A stretch of 64,000 bases of DNA, taken from Chitinophagaceae bacterium (lineage in GTDB: Bacteria > Bacteroidota > Bacteroidia > Chitinophagales > Chitinophagaceae). The notes below the pieces were generated by a model. It was not told the origin of the DNA and did no database searches. It saw only the letters and a list, made by a program, of their open reading frames with translations. The translations under genes and the position numbers were made by a program. The stretch covers positions 372,001-436,000 of the forward strand of contig JAFKGQ010000007.1 of NCBI GenBank assembly GCA_017307755.1, written 5' to 3'. Shown piece by piece: positions 8,811 through 15,550 of the stretch; the first letter of the stretch is position 1; every line of letters starts with the position of its first letter.

Positions 8811-9278
8811 ATGCCCCGACATATCACTAATACAAGACCCATTTTCGTATTTCTTGGAGTAACTGAACCAGGAACTGATGCAAATATCAATTTGCTTCAA
8901 GAAAGGCTTGAAAAGCTGCCGGCAGTAAATAATCAACCAATAAAAATTGAGCCGAAAGGTGATCTTCTCATTTTGACATTGTTCAATCCAGATTTTTGCT
9001 TTTATGTTGCTCTCGTAAAAAACGACAATGGAGAGCTACCCTATTGGACAGACCTGGCAAGAAATTCTGAATTATCGTGGGATAAAAAGCCGGTATCTGC
9101 AACCAGGCTTAAGTGTATATATGATTTTCTGGAAGAAGAAGGCAAGTCCGCGTACAATACATACCATGAAATTGGATTTGCAATTTTAAATGAATTAGAA
9201 AAGTTTACGCGTTTGAAAGTGTTTACAATACCTTCGGTCGAAAAAAGAGGATTATGGCGCAAAATATTTAACACTTGA
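8811..9278 (+). CDS. Hypothetical protein, 155 aa
   Basis: I do not recognise this protein. It has no signal peptide or membrane segment. It is a mixed alpha/beta sequence with an N-terminal strand (PIFVFLGVTEPGTDANINLL), a central strand pair (DLLILTLFNPDFCFYVALV), and a helical C-terminal half (CIYDFLEEEGKSAYNTYHEI). It is more AT-rich than the core genes. It stands between an antitoxin-like pseudogene and the integrase islet, which suggests accessory DNA. A hairpin (9277-9284 with 9291-9299) overlaps its stop codon and may end its transcript, though no T-run follows. Confidence 0.6.
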   Translation: MPRHITNTRPIFVFLGVTEPGTDANINLLQERLEKLPAVNNQPIKIEPKGDLLILTLFNPDFCFYVALVKNDNGELPYWTDLARNSELSWDKKPVSATRLKCIYDFLEEEGKSAYNTYHEIGFAILNELEKFTRLKVFTIPSVEKRGLWRKIFNT

Positions 9279-9354
9279 TCCAGCTATCCCGCTGGGATCA
9301 TGGTATTTTGGTGGAAACCTTTGTCTAGTCTGTGTTTCGTGGCGGTTAGTTTTT

Positions 9355-9380
9355 CTGCTAACCTCAATGCTAACCTGGAA
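9355..9380 (+). repeat. Left copy of a direct repeat flanking the integrase islet
   Basis: Two GCTAACCT units 12 bp apart, preceded by CT. A near copy lies at 13196-13221 in the same orientation (22 of the first 25 bases identical). GGTTAG (9344-9349) and AGGTT further on add inverted copies of the same core. The pair is a candidate for attachment or integrase-binding sites. Confidence 0.5.
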
Positions 9381-9435
9381 TAGGTTTGGACCCTAATAGT
9401 AAGAACTATGCTAAAGTAGGCAATATTTTACCAAC

Positions 9436-9981
9436 CTATCCAAACTTAATGAAAGTACCCCCCATTTTTGGCTCTGGCCTGTTTTTCTCAATCCACGATG
9501 CAGCACTTTTACCCACGTATTCTTGATAATTATAGCCTCCAGAATCAAAAGTATGCTTCTTTAATATCCGCCTTGCTTTATTTATGACATTATCCGCCCA
9601 CTTTACAAAATCATCTGATTTAGCAACCCACTCCATATTTTTAACATATTTGGGCTCGAAGTATAACCGCCCTCTGTAAATCTCTTTTTCGGTGTTGACG
9701 CACCTATCATAATGCAGTACTGGTAAAACAGTTTCATTTAAATTCCAATATCCATAATACTCATTATACTCCAATTGCATTTCCTGAATATCCACGGGCC
9801 TTACTAAATATACTCTGTCACCTTCCTTTTTTTCATCTCTCATCAGTGTATCCGGGACAGTTGACACCTGCTTTTTAGGGTAGTAATAAGGTAGAATTAT
9901 AGGATTCCCGCAGGACCTTAAAAAGGCATCAAAATCGTTTTGGTCCTCGCCATGTAGATAAAAGTTTATCTGCCTTCCCAT
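9436..9981 (-). CDS. Hypothetical protein linked to a PIN toxin-antitoxin pair
   Basis: A 181-residue soluble protein beginning MGRQINFYLHGEDQNDFDAF. I have no function for it. It is rich in Tyr and charged residues, with an aromatic middle (LEYNEYYGYWNLNE) and a C-terminal part with conserved-looking YVGKSAASWIEKNRP. Its ATG (9979-9981) directly abuts the TAG of the PIN toxin gene (9982-9984), so it is the third gene of the same operon and translation is probably coupled. Downstream lies the left islet repeat. It could be an accessory toxin-antitoxin component or unrelated cargo. Confidence 0.7.
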   Translation of the reverse strand: MGRQINFYLHGEDQNDFDAFLRSCGNPIILPYYYPKKQVSTVPDTLMRDEKKEGDRVYLVRPVDIQEMQLEYNEYYGYWNLNETVLPVLHYDRCVNTEKEIYRGRLYFEPKYVKNMEWVAKSDDFVKWADNVINKARRILKKHTFDSGGYNYQEYVGKSAASWIEKNRPEPKMGGTFIKFG

Positions 9982-10407
9982 CTATTGACTCAGCTTTAAA
10001 AAGGTGTTGATGAATTGTTCCGGGGTTACTACACTTATCCCCTCATATTGACTAAAAGTAAAGTCCTTAGTATTCCCGGTAATGATAAAATCGGCCTGAG
10101 CAGTAACAGCTAATTCCAGAACTCTGTTATCCGGGTCATCCTTGATGGCTGTAATTTTAACAGAGGGGATATATTTTACGGAAAGCTCGTATAATTTATT
10201 AAGAACAATTTCCGCTTTGGTGACAAACTCCGGGTACTTCCTAAACTTATCCCTATTCAGCACCTCGATGTACTCTTTAAATAGCTCAGTAGAAGTACAA
10301 ACAATTACCTTTTTCTCAAAAACCAGGTTATATAATATTTGGCGGGGGAAACTGGAACCTATTAAAGCAGCAACGATTACGTTAGTATCAATGACTATTT
10401 TTTGCAT
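9982..10407 (-). CDS. PIN-domain toxin of a type II toxin-antitoxin system
   Basis: About 141 residues from the preferred ATG at 10407 (MQKIVIDTNVIVAAL). PIN domains are Mg-dependent RNases. The acidic positions expected of the family are present: the Asp of VIDTN, Glu in TSTELFKEY, Asp in KDDPDNRVLELA, and the Asp residues in ADFIITGNTKDF. The order and the IITGNTKDF motif fit the putative toxin family of PIN proteins found in many bacteria. A start 11 codons upstream is possible but adds only a non-conserved tail. It overlaps the end of the antitoxin gene by 20 bp, the usual toxin-antitoxin arrangement. Confidence 0.88.
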   Translation of the reverse strand: MQKIVIDTNVIVAALIGSSFPRQILYNLVFEKKVIVCTSTELFKEYIEVLNRDKFRKYPEFVTKAEIVLNKLYELSVKYIPSVKITAIKDDPDNRVLELAVTAQADFIITGNTKDFTFSQYEGISVVTPEQFINTFLKLSQ

Positions 10408-10645
10408 TCCGGACGGCGTTGATTTCAGCATTGATATCATCTAAACTAAGCTGAGAAAGGCCAGTCCTTTCAGCAATATCATTACATTGAATAAGCGCCT
10501 CCTTTGCATAGTCAATATTTAGCTTTTCCTTCAAGTCACGAAAGGAAATGGTATCACTGGTCAAGCCCAGCTTTGCATATTCAAATTCGTCAATCGGTAC
10601 ATTTAGCAGCTTCATAACTCTATACATTTGTTCGTCCTGTAACAT
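10388..10645 (-). CDS. Antitoxin of the PIN toxin-antitoxin pair
   Basis: An 85-residue acidic protein (ATG at 10645; an upstream TTG at 10669 is less likely). The pattern MYRVMKLLNVPIDEFEYAKLGL followed by ISFRDLKEKLNIDYAKEAL resembles small antitoxins paired with PIN toxins. It lies directly upstream of the PIN gene with a 20-bp overlap, which is the main support. The family is assigned by context more than by motif. Confidence 0.75.
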   Translation of the reverse strand: MLQDEQMYRVMKLLNVPIDEFEYAKLGLTSDTISFRDLKEKLNIDYAKEALIQCNDIAERTGLSQLSLDDINAEINAVRNAKNSH

Positions 10646-10745
10646 TACATGACATATTGCAAAATACAATTTTTTTCTGATACCAAGAAGGGCGGAGGCC
10701 GCGAAGACAGAGCCTGTTTGTCCCAGGTGATCTTTCTTTAGCTTT

Positions 10746-10976
10746 TTACCAATCCTTTGCCATCCGTACTATTTCCTCGTGGGTATAGTATTCACCGGCC
10801 TCGACTCTGGCATTAGCTTCGTCGATCTCCTTATTATACTGTTCGATGCTGATGCGAGGGACCCTCTTTTCGCGGCCCTTTAGAAAGGTTTTTAGCATCT
10901 GCAATACGGATTTCTTTTCCGCCTCGTTAAGCTGGAGAAAATACTGCAACAGTTTCCGTTCTAATGCTTTTGCCAT
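10746..10976 (-). CDS. Orphan antitoxin-like protein, 76 aa
   Basis: A small protein with a basic helical N-terminus (KALERKLLQYFLQLNEAEKKSV) and a C-terminal tail with the motif YNKEIDEANARVEAGEYYTH and EEIVRMAKDW. This tail is typical of Bacteroidota antitoxins that normally precede a RelE/ParE toxin. No RelE-like gene follows: the 76 bases to the next gene are non-coding. It therefore looks solitary, either a leftover or acting in trans. No toxin function is inferred. Confidence 0.7.
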   Translation of the reverse strand: MAKALERKLLQYFLQLNEAEKKSVLQMLKTFLKGREKRVPRISIEQYNKEIDEANARVEAGEYYTHEEIVRMAKDW

Positions 10977-11028
10977 AGTAGTAATTATCTAATAAATTTA
11001 CTCATTTCCTGAAGGAAAGAAAAATCCG

Positions 11029-11402
11029 CTAACTCGTTGTCACCCTTTTAGTTAGTTCTATCTTTCGTCCGTCAATATCTTGAATGATTGCGCTATACCC
11101 CCATTCACCTTTTAAGGGCTCTGCAATGATCTTGCCCCCTTGGTTCTAAGGCATTGCATTACTCGGTCGAGATCCTCAACTTCAAAACCTAACCTTGTTG
11201 TATTATCCGGTTCCAGAACTCCTTTGGGTAAAGGGTAAATCTCAACGACGGGATGTACCCCAACGCTTGCATAATGGTAAGGACCATTGCCGTGCTTATG
11301 ATATTCGAACTCCACTCCAATTGCGGAATAAAATTCAAATTGCTCTTGAATTTTATTGGTTTTGATAACGACTAGATTGATTGAAGCTTTTCCCAAACTC
11401 AT
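11029..11402 (-). pseudogene. VOC (glyoxalase-like) family gene broken by a one-base frameshift
   Basis: The first frame encodes a VOC domain (ASINLVVIKTNKIQEQFEFY, then HPVVEIYPLP and GFEVEDLDRVMQCLRTKGA) and stops early at 11112. If one G is added to the G5 run (C5 on the plus strand, 11135-11139), the frame continues GGKIIAEPLKGEWGYSAIIQ and DIDGRKIELTKR, a normal VOC C-terminus, to a TAG at 11029-11031. So this is a homopolymer slippage mutation or a sequencing error. VOC proteins include glyoxalases and antibiotic-binding proteins; the substrate is unknown. Confidence 0.8.
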
Positions 11403-11407
11403 ATTTT

Positions 11408-11415
11408 CAAAGTTA
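11408..11415 (-). promoter_or_regulatory. Candidate -7 box of the VOC gene
   Basis: TAACTTTG on the minus strand matches TAnnTTTG and ends 5 nt before the ATG at 11402, so a transcript from here would be leaderless. No -33 element is visible; the hairpin and T-run of the upstream terminator occupy that place. Confidence 0.3.
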
Positions 11416-11416
11416 T

Positions 11417-11442
11417 AAAAAAAACCGGCTAGAAGTAGCCAG
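11417..11442 (-). terminator. Intrinsic terminator downstream of the integrase and its non-coding region
   Basis: On the minus strand CTGGCTA, loop CTTC and TAGCCGG are followed by eight T. A second hairpin, ACCGAAAC paired with GTTTCGGT (11447-11465), lies just before it and is extended by CCAGC/GCTGG. Confidence 0.7.
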
Positions 11443-11817
11443 CTATGTTTCGGTTATACCGAAACGCTGGTCCCATCATGCTACGCATTCGGGGACGTTC
11501 TCTCACACGCAGAGGGCAAACATCATCTCGTTGGGAAGTGATGTTTTTTCTGATACTGCTGGGCAACGTTCTACCGCGGCAAAAAACATCGGTTACCAAC
11601 GAGACTCCATCATCTTCATTCGTAGGCGGTAATTTTTCTTTTCACCAGCATTGTATTTTTCCTTTCTCTCTTATTGCGACCAACGGGAGCAATAACGAGC
11701 GTTGGTGGCGGGTTTTCCGTCCGACAACAACACCGCTCGCCCTAAACTCTCCGCATAAAAGCATCTCTCTAAAACTCAATTTTGGTGCGGTTGAAAAGAA
11801 AGAAGTTCGGGCTTGCA
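11443..11817. other. Non-coding stretch rich in inverted repeats, possible structured RNA
   Basis: About 375 bases with no convincing gene. It contains a 23-bp inverted repeat (11527-11549 against 11581-11603, 20 of 23 matched, 31-nt spacer). It also has two interleaved perfect 7-bp pairs: TTATTGC (11671-11677) with GCAATAA (11689-11695), and ACCAACG (11679-11685) with CGTTGGT (11700-11706). A 19-nt hairpin lies at 11447-11465. It sits between the integrase stop and a minus-strand terminator. The interleaved pairs could be an H-type pseudoknot or alternative hairpins. The strand and the role are not settled. Confidence 0.5.
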
Positions 11818-13032
11818 TCACCCCTTCGCGGACCGCCCGAATGTCTGCTCCCCGCCAAATAGCCTATTCCTCAATACCCGCATATTGTTGCTGATCTTAT
11901 GCTGCGTGATCTTGGCGTATATCTGCGTTGTCCGGATGCTCTTATGTCCCAACAACTGGCTTACTGTCTCGATCGGTACATCATTTTCCAGGGTCACCGT
12001 AGTAGCAAATGTATGCCGGGCGGTGTGGGTGGTTAAATGCTTTTTGATATCGAAAATTTCAGCGATCTCCTGCAGGTAAGCATTGTACCGCTGGTTGCTA
12101 TTCACTGGCAGTAGGCGACCGTAATGCTGGCAATAGAGGTTATTCTTATACCGGTCTATAATCTCAGCTGCGATCGGCAAAAGGGGAATATGTTCAGGGG
12201 TATCCGTTTTTGTCCGGTTCTTCGCCAGCCATTTTTCACCATCGATGCCAGTCACAATGTTCGCGGGGGTAAGGGTCAATACGTCCATATAAGCGTAGCC
12301 GGTGAAGCAACAGAACAGGTAAATATCTCGGACTTCGGCCAATCGGGGGATCAACTCTTTGTTATACAATACCATGATTTCTTCCATAGTCAACCGTTCC
12401 CGCTGTGGATCCTCGTAGGTACATTTGAATCCGCCATTGGGGTTCACCGGAAGCCAACCCTGGTCAACGGCCATCTTCAGGACCTGTTTTAGGATTTTGA
12501 GGTGTTTCATTGCCGTATTGCTACCAATGCGCTGTTCGGTGGAAAGGTAATGCTCAAAATCAGCGGCAAAGGCATGCTTGATCTCATTCAGCGGCATGTC
12601 GGAAACCTTGAAGTAATACCTGAGAAAAGCCGTAACCTTATCCTTCGTGATCTCCAACCGTTTTAAGGTTCGTCCTGATGTCTTCCCGGATTTCACCTTT
12701 TCAGCAAAACGCCGGTTGTGAAAATCGAAGGCTTCAGCCAGGGTCCGGGTATGTTCTACTTTGCCCAGGTAAGCATTCTTCACATCCTCTAAAGTAAAAG
12801 TCTTGCCGGAGGCGACCAGTAAACTGTAATGACGGTGCAGATTTCCTTTGAGAATTGCCAGCTGGCGGTTAATGGTCTGGGCTTGTTCAGAAGTTCCCTT
12901 TACGCATTGTCCGGCCTGGTTCCACTGGCCGGGAGATACGTGCTGATAGGTAGACAGTTCAGCCCTTTTATCGCCGATACGAATGCGTAGATAGATGGCA
13001 GGCTGCTCATTTTTGGACCGGCTCTTATTCAA
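11818..13032 (-). CDS. Tyrosine-type site-specific recombinase (integrase)
   Basis: A 404-residue phage-type integrase. Residues about 1-90 form the arm-binding domain (AIYLRIRIGDKRAELSTYQH), about 95-195 the SAM-like core-binding domain, and about 200-390 the catalytic domain. H336-x-x-R339 (HTARHTF), H363 (LLGHKSI) and Tyr372 (TTQIYAKI) are present; the first active-site region reads CFTGYAYMDVLTL, as in many Bacteroidota integrases. The only in-frame start is a TTG at 13032. An ATG-initiated frame directly upstream (MKKGHLSFSLF) would supply a better N-terminus if one base were removed, so a 5' frameshift is possible. It reads away from the adjacent tRNA-Lys and is the likely driver of the 9.4-13.2 kb islet. 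Confidence 0.93.
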   Translation of the reverse strand: MNKSRSKNEQPAIYLRIRIGDKRAELSTYQHVSPGQWNQAGQCVKGTSEQAQTINRQLAILKGNLHRHYSLLVASGKTFTLEDVKNAYLGKVEHTRTLAEAFDFHNRRFAEKVKSGKTSGRTLKRLEITKDKVTAFLRYYFKVSDMPLNEIKHAFAADFEHYLSTEQRIGSNTAMKHLKILKQVLKMAVDQGWLPVNPNGGFKCTYEDPQRERLTMEEIMVLYNKELIPRLAEVRDIYLFCCFTGYAYMDVLTLTPANIVTGIDGEKWLAKNRTKTDTPEHIPLLPIAAEIIDRYKNNLYCQHYGRLLPVNSNQRYNAYLQEIAEIFDIKKHLTTHTARHTFATTVTLENDVPIETVSQLLGHKSIRTTQIYAKITQHKISNNMRVLRNRLFGGEQTFGRSAKG

Positions 13033-13195
13033 CCAGAATAAATAGAGAGAAACTTAAATGACCCTTTTTCATACCACATGAGTTTTACTTTACCAATATT
13101 GTTTCCTTCTCACTCGTTCTTACTACTCGACAATGATCAAACTCAATCCAGATAAGGGTTTCAGGCCATTGAGGTTGGCAAATTTAAGGAGGGTT

Positions 13196-13221
13196 CTGCT
13201 AACCTCCAGGCTAACCTAGAA
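13196..13221 (+). repeat. Right copy of the direct repeat flanking the integrase islet
   Basis: Again CT followed by two GCTAACCT units 12 bp apart, differing from the copy at 9355-9380 at three of the first 25 positions. It lies 164 bp from the integrase start and about 110 bp from the tRNA-Lys. Confidence 0.5.
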
Positions 13222-13263
13222 AATTGAATCTATCTATATTCAGCTTTACATAACCAAAAAGAA

Positions 13264-13296
13264 AAACCCGCGCCAGCATTAGACTGACGCGGGTTT
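13264..13296 (-). terminator. Intrinsic terminator of the tRNA-Lys(TTT) transcript
   Basis: A 9-bp perfect stem AAACCCGCG (13264-13272) and CGCGGGTTT (13288-13296). On the minus strand the hairpin is followed by a T-rich run, 36 bp after the 3' end of the tRNA. Confidence 0.8.
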
Positions 13297-13331
13297 CTTT
13301 ACTTGATCGTTCCTGTCGGAACTTTAACTCG

Positions 13332-13404
13332 TGATCCCGCTGGGACTCGAACCCAGGACCCATACATTAAAAGTGTATTGCTCTACCAACTGAGCTACGG
13401 AATC
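13332..13404 (-). tRNA. tRNA-Lys (anticodon TTT)
   Basis: A complete 73-nt cloverleaf on the minus strand. The acceptor GATTCCG pairs with CGGGATC (one G-T pair), TAGCTCAG opens the D arm, the anticodon loop is CTTTTAA, and the T arm contains GGTTCGAGTCC. CCA is not encoded. It is preceded with no gap by a broken tRNA-Lys(CTT) and shares its promoter at 13485-13515. Confidence 0.95.
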
Positions 13405-13464
13405 ATTCCCAATCCGGACCCGCTGATTAAGAGTCAGCTGCTCCACCAGCTGAGCTACAAAGTA
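13405..13464 (-). pseudogene. Truncated tRNA-Lys (CTT) lacking the T arm and 3' acceptor strand
   Basis: The 5' two-thirds of a tRNA is clear on the minus strand: TAGCTCAGCTGGTGGAGC (D arm) and the anticodon arm with loop CTCTTAA, as in the intact tRNA-Lys(CTT) at 38165-38237. After GGGTCC the sequence loses the T arm and runs directly into tRNA-Lys(TTT). The acceptor strand TACTTTG has no partner. Confidence 0.8.
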
Positions 13465-13484
13465 GCCAGCGTTTTTTGGGAGTG

Positions 13485-13515
13485 CAAAAATAAGCCAAAA
13501 TCCATTTACAACAAA
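13485..13515 (-). promoter_or_regulatory. Promoter of the tRNA-Lys transcript
   Basis: On the minus strand TTTG (13512-13515), a 19-bp spacer, and TATTTTTG (13485-13492): a perfect Bacteroidota housekeeping promoter. It lies 20 bp before the 5' end of the truncated tRNA. Confidence 0.85.
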
Positions 13516-13665
13516 TTTTTCTCCCAGTATTTTCCCACGAAAAAAGAATGGTTATCAACATTGTGGACAACCTCTCCATCCAACCGTACTCCCCCAAACC
13601 ACCACACCCCTCCCCTAAATTCTTTTTATTCCACCCACACCTTAGTTTTATCACATATAACTCAT

Positions 13666-13673
13666 TAAGTTTG
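13666..13673 (+). promoter_or_regulatory. Candidate -7 box of the SDR gene
   Basis: TAAGTTTG fits TAnnTTTG and ends 18 bp before the ATG at 13692. The -33 region has only a weak TTA-type element. Confidence 0.45.
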
Positions 13674-13691
13674 CACCCACAACCCATAAGT

Positions 13692-14498
13692 ATGTCTTTT
13701 TTCCAGGATAAGGTAGTCGTGATCACAGGCGGCAGCGATGGCATTGGTAAAGCATTGATCGAAGCCCTCATCCCTCAGGGGGCCAAAATCGCCACCTGTG
13801 GACGCAGCCACGACAAGATCTATAAACTCCAGGTCGAATACGCCAACGTCCTCCTCCACGCCGTAGCCTGCGACGTCAGCAACGAACAGGAATGCCGCCG
13901 CTTTATCGAATCCACCATCGAAACCTTTGGAGGCATCGACATCCTCATCAATAACGCCGGCATCAGCATGCGGGCCCTCTTCCTGGACTCCGTAACGGAA
14001 GTTACCCGTAAAGTCATGGAGATCAATTTCCTCGGCGCCGTCTATTGCACCAAATTCGCCCTGCCTTCCATCCTTGAAAGAAAAGGTTCGGTCGTAGGCA
14101 TATCCTCTATCGCCGGCTATAGAGGCCTGCCCGGCAGAAGCGCCTACTCCGCCTCCAAATTCGCCCTCCAGGGCTGGCTCGAATCCCTGCGAACCGAATT
14201 ACTACATTCCGGCGTACATGTCATGTGGGCCTGTCCCGGCTTTGTCGCCTCCAATATACGTCATGCCGCCCTGGATGATAAAGGCCAGGCCAAAGGAGAA
14301 AGTGTGCTCAACGAAAGCAAGCTTATGACAGCCGAAGAATGCGCCGGCCACATCTTAAGAGCCATCGAAAAACGCCGGCGGACCATCGTCCTCACCTTCC
14401 AGGGAAAGGTCACCGTGCTCCTTAATAAGATTTTTCCTTCACTGGCAGATAGACTCACCTACAACCACTACTATAAAAATGGGGAATTCGTAAAATAA
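13692..14498 (+). CDS. Short-chain dehydrogenase/reductase (SDR) family oxidoreductase
   Basis: A 268-residue classical SDR starting at MSFFQDKVVVITGG. The nucleotide-binding motif GGSDGIGKAL is at about residues 13-22, NNAGIS is in the middle, and the catalytic Ser (GISSIAG) and YSASK pair follow. A helical C-terminal extension after about residue 200 (KLMTAEECAGHILRAIEKRR) is like that of membrane-associated SDRs of the DltE/retinol-dehydrogenase kind. The substrate is unknown. The SAM hydrolase gene follows after 6 bp, so the two are probably co-transcribed. The frame is open upstream to 13548, but no sensible start lies there. Confidence 0.93.
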   Translation: MSFFQDKVVVITGGSDGIGKALIEALIPQGAKIATCGRSHDKIYKLQVEYANVLLHAVACDVSNEQECRRFIESTIETFGGIDILINNAGISMRALFLDSVTEVTRKVMEINFLGAVYCTKFALPSILERKGSVVGISSIAGYRGLPGRSAYSASKFALQGWLESLRTELLHSGVHVMWACPGFVASNIRHAALDDKGQAKGESVLNESKLMTAEECAGHILRAIEKRRRTIVLTFQGKVTVLLNKIFPSLADRLTYNHYYKNGEFVK

Positions 14499-14504
14499 AC
14501 ATAG

Positions 14505-15326
14505 ATGGCCTTATTAACCCTTACGTCCGACATAGGTCAGCAAGATTATCTGGTGGGAGCGGTAAAGGGCCAATTAACACAGATCAACCCTGCGTTCACG
14601 GTACTGGATATCACCCATGACCTCCCCCCTTTTAACTATCCCCAGGCGGCTTACGTCTGCCGTAATGCCATCCGGCACTTCCCCCCCTTTACTTATCACC
14701 TTATCCTGGTGAATATGTTCGAGAAAAAACCCGAACAGTTACTCCTTGCCTATCACAATGACCAATACCTGCTTTGTGCCGACAATGGCCTGCTGACCAT
14801 GATCCTGGAAGGACGCCCCGAAATGATCATCGGTCTGCCCCTGGACAAGACATCCATCAAGAACACGCTCTATTGCACCGGGGTCATGGGCCGGGCGATA
14901 CAGGAACTGGTCAATGGCAGCCGGCTGCTGGACATCGGCATCCCCGACCCGCCTTTCACGGAAAAGAATCACCTCCGACCGGTATTTGGGGACAATTGGA
15001 TCGAAGGGCAGATCATTTTTATCGATCATTTTGAGAACGTCATCGTCAATATCACCCGGGAAGAATTCGAACAACGCCGTAAAGGCCGCAGCTTTCGTAT
15101 CGTTTTTAAAAGAGACGAAGTCATCGATAAGATCAGCGAAACCTACGCCGATGTAACGGAAGGGGAAAAGCTGGCGCTTTTCAATTCCGCAGGCTACCTG
15201 GAAATAGCGATCCAGAAAGGCAATGCAGCCGGGTTGTTTGGCCTCCAGGGATTTTCAGAACAATCCCAGAACCAGTATCTCCAAAGCCGTCTGTTCTACC
15301 AGACAATCCGGGTCTATTTCGAATAA
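14505..15326 (+). CDS. SAM hydroxide adenosyltransferase (SAM hydrolase, DUF62 family)
   Basis: A 273-residue member of the family that splits S-adenosylmethionine with hydroxide to adenosine and methionine; relatives are the fluorinase and chlorinase. The N-terminal motif LTSDIGQQDYLVGAVKG has the conserved Asp, and FVLN-like segments (YHLILVNMFE) and FENVIVNITREEF follow. The C-terminal domain ends GLFGLQGFSEQ. The length matches the hydrolases. Cytosolic. It sits in a two-gene unit with the SDR; no functional link is known. Confidence in the family is high, in the exact reaction moderate. Confidence 0.9.
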   Translation: MALLTLTSDIGQQDYLVGAVKGQLTQINPAFTVLDITHDLPPFNYPQAAYVCRNAIRHFPPFTYHLILVNMFEKKPEQLLLAYHNDQYLLCADNGLLTMILEGRPEMIIGLPLDKTSIKNTLYCTGVMGRAIQELVNGSRLLDIGIPDPPFTEKNHLRPVFGDNWIEGQIIFIDHFENVIVNITREEFEQRRKGRSFRIVFKRDEVIDKISETYADVTEGEKLALFNSAGYLEIAIQKGNAAGLFGLQGFSEQSQNQYLQSRLFYQTIRVYFE

Positions 15327-15479
15327 CCCGCCGGCGCCTGATCAGACATCTCCCCCGTTAAACACCCGTTAATTTGGCCAAACGGTCCCCCACACTCCGG
15401 GAAATGGTGAAAATTCGTGTATTTCCAGGCATTTGGCAGCCTCCAAAAATTTGTGTTTATGTCCGAAAATTGCGTCCTT

Positions 15480-15497
15480 TGCCACCCAAAGGTGGCA
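15480..15497 (+). promoter_or_regulatory. Hairpin in the leader of the DUF2723 gene
   Basis: A perfect 7-bp stem TGCCACC (15480-15486) and GGTGGCA (15491-15497) with loop CAAA, about 55 bp before the ATG. It overlaps the candidate -7 region TCCTTTG, which has a TTTG 20 bp upstream. It could be an operator or an mRNA hairpin. Confidence 0.35.
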
Positions 15498-15550
15498 GAC
15501 ACCGCCAAAACCAATCGTACTTGTCTGTCAATCATTAAAATATCTGCATT

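Noticed and set aside
11443..11817. tmRNA gene or integron attC sites in the structured stretch
   Set aside because: No tag-peptide frame, no tRNA-like acceptor and T arm, and no matched RYYYAAC/GTTRRRY core pair were found.
9286..13345. A 12-bp match ATCCCGCTGGGA between 9286-9297 and the 3' end of tRNA-Lys(TTT), as attachment sites
   Set aside because: The left copy is part of a hairpin (9277-9284 with 9291-9299) and the word is itself nearly palindromic, so the match may be chance; the longer repeats at 9355 and 13196 are better border candidates.
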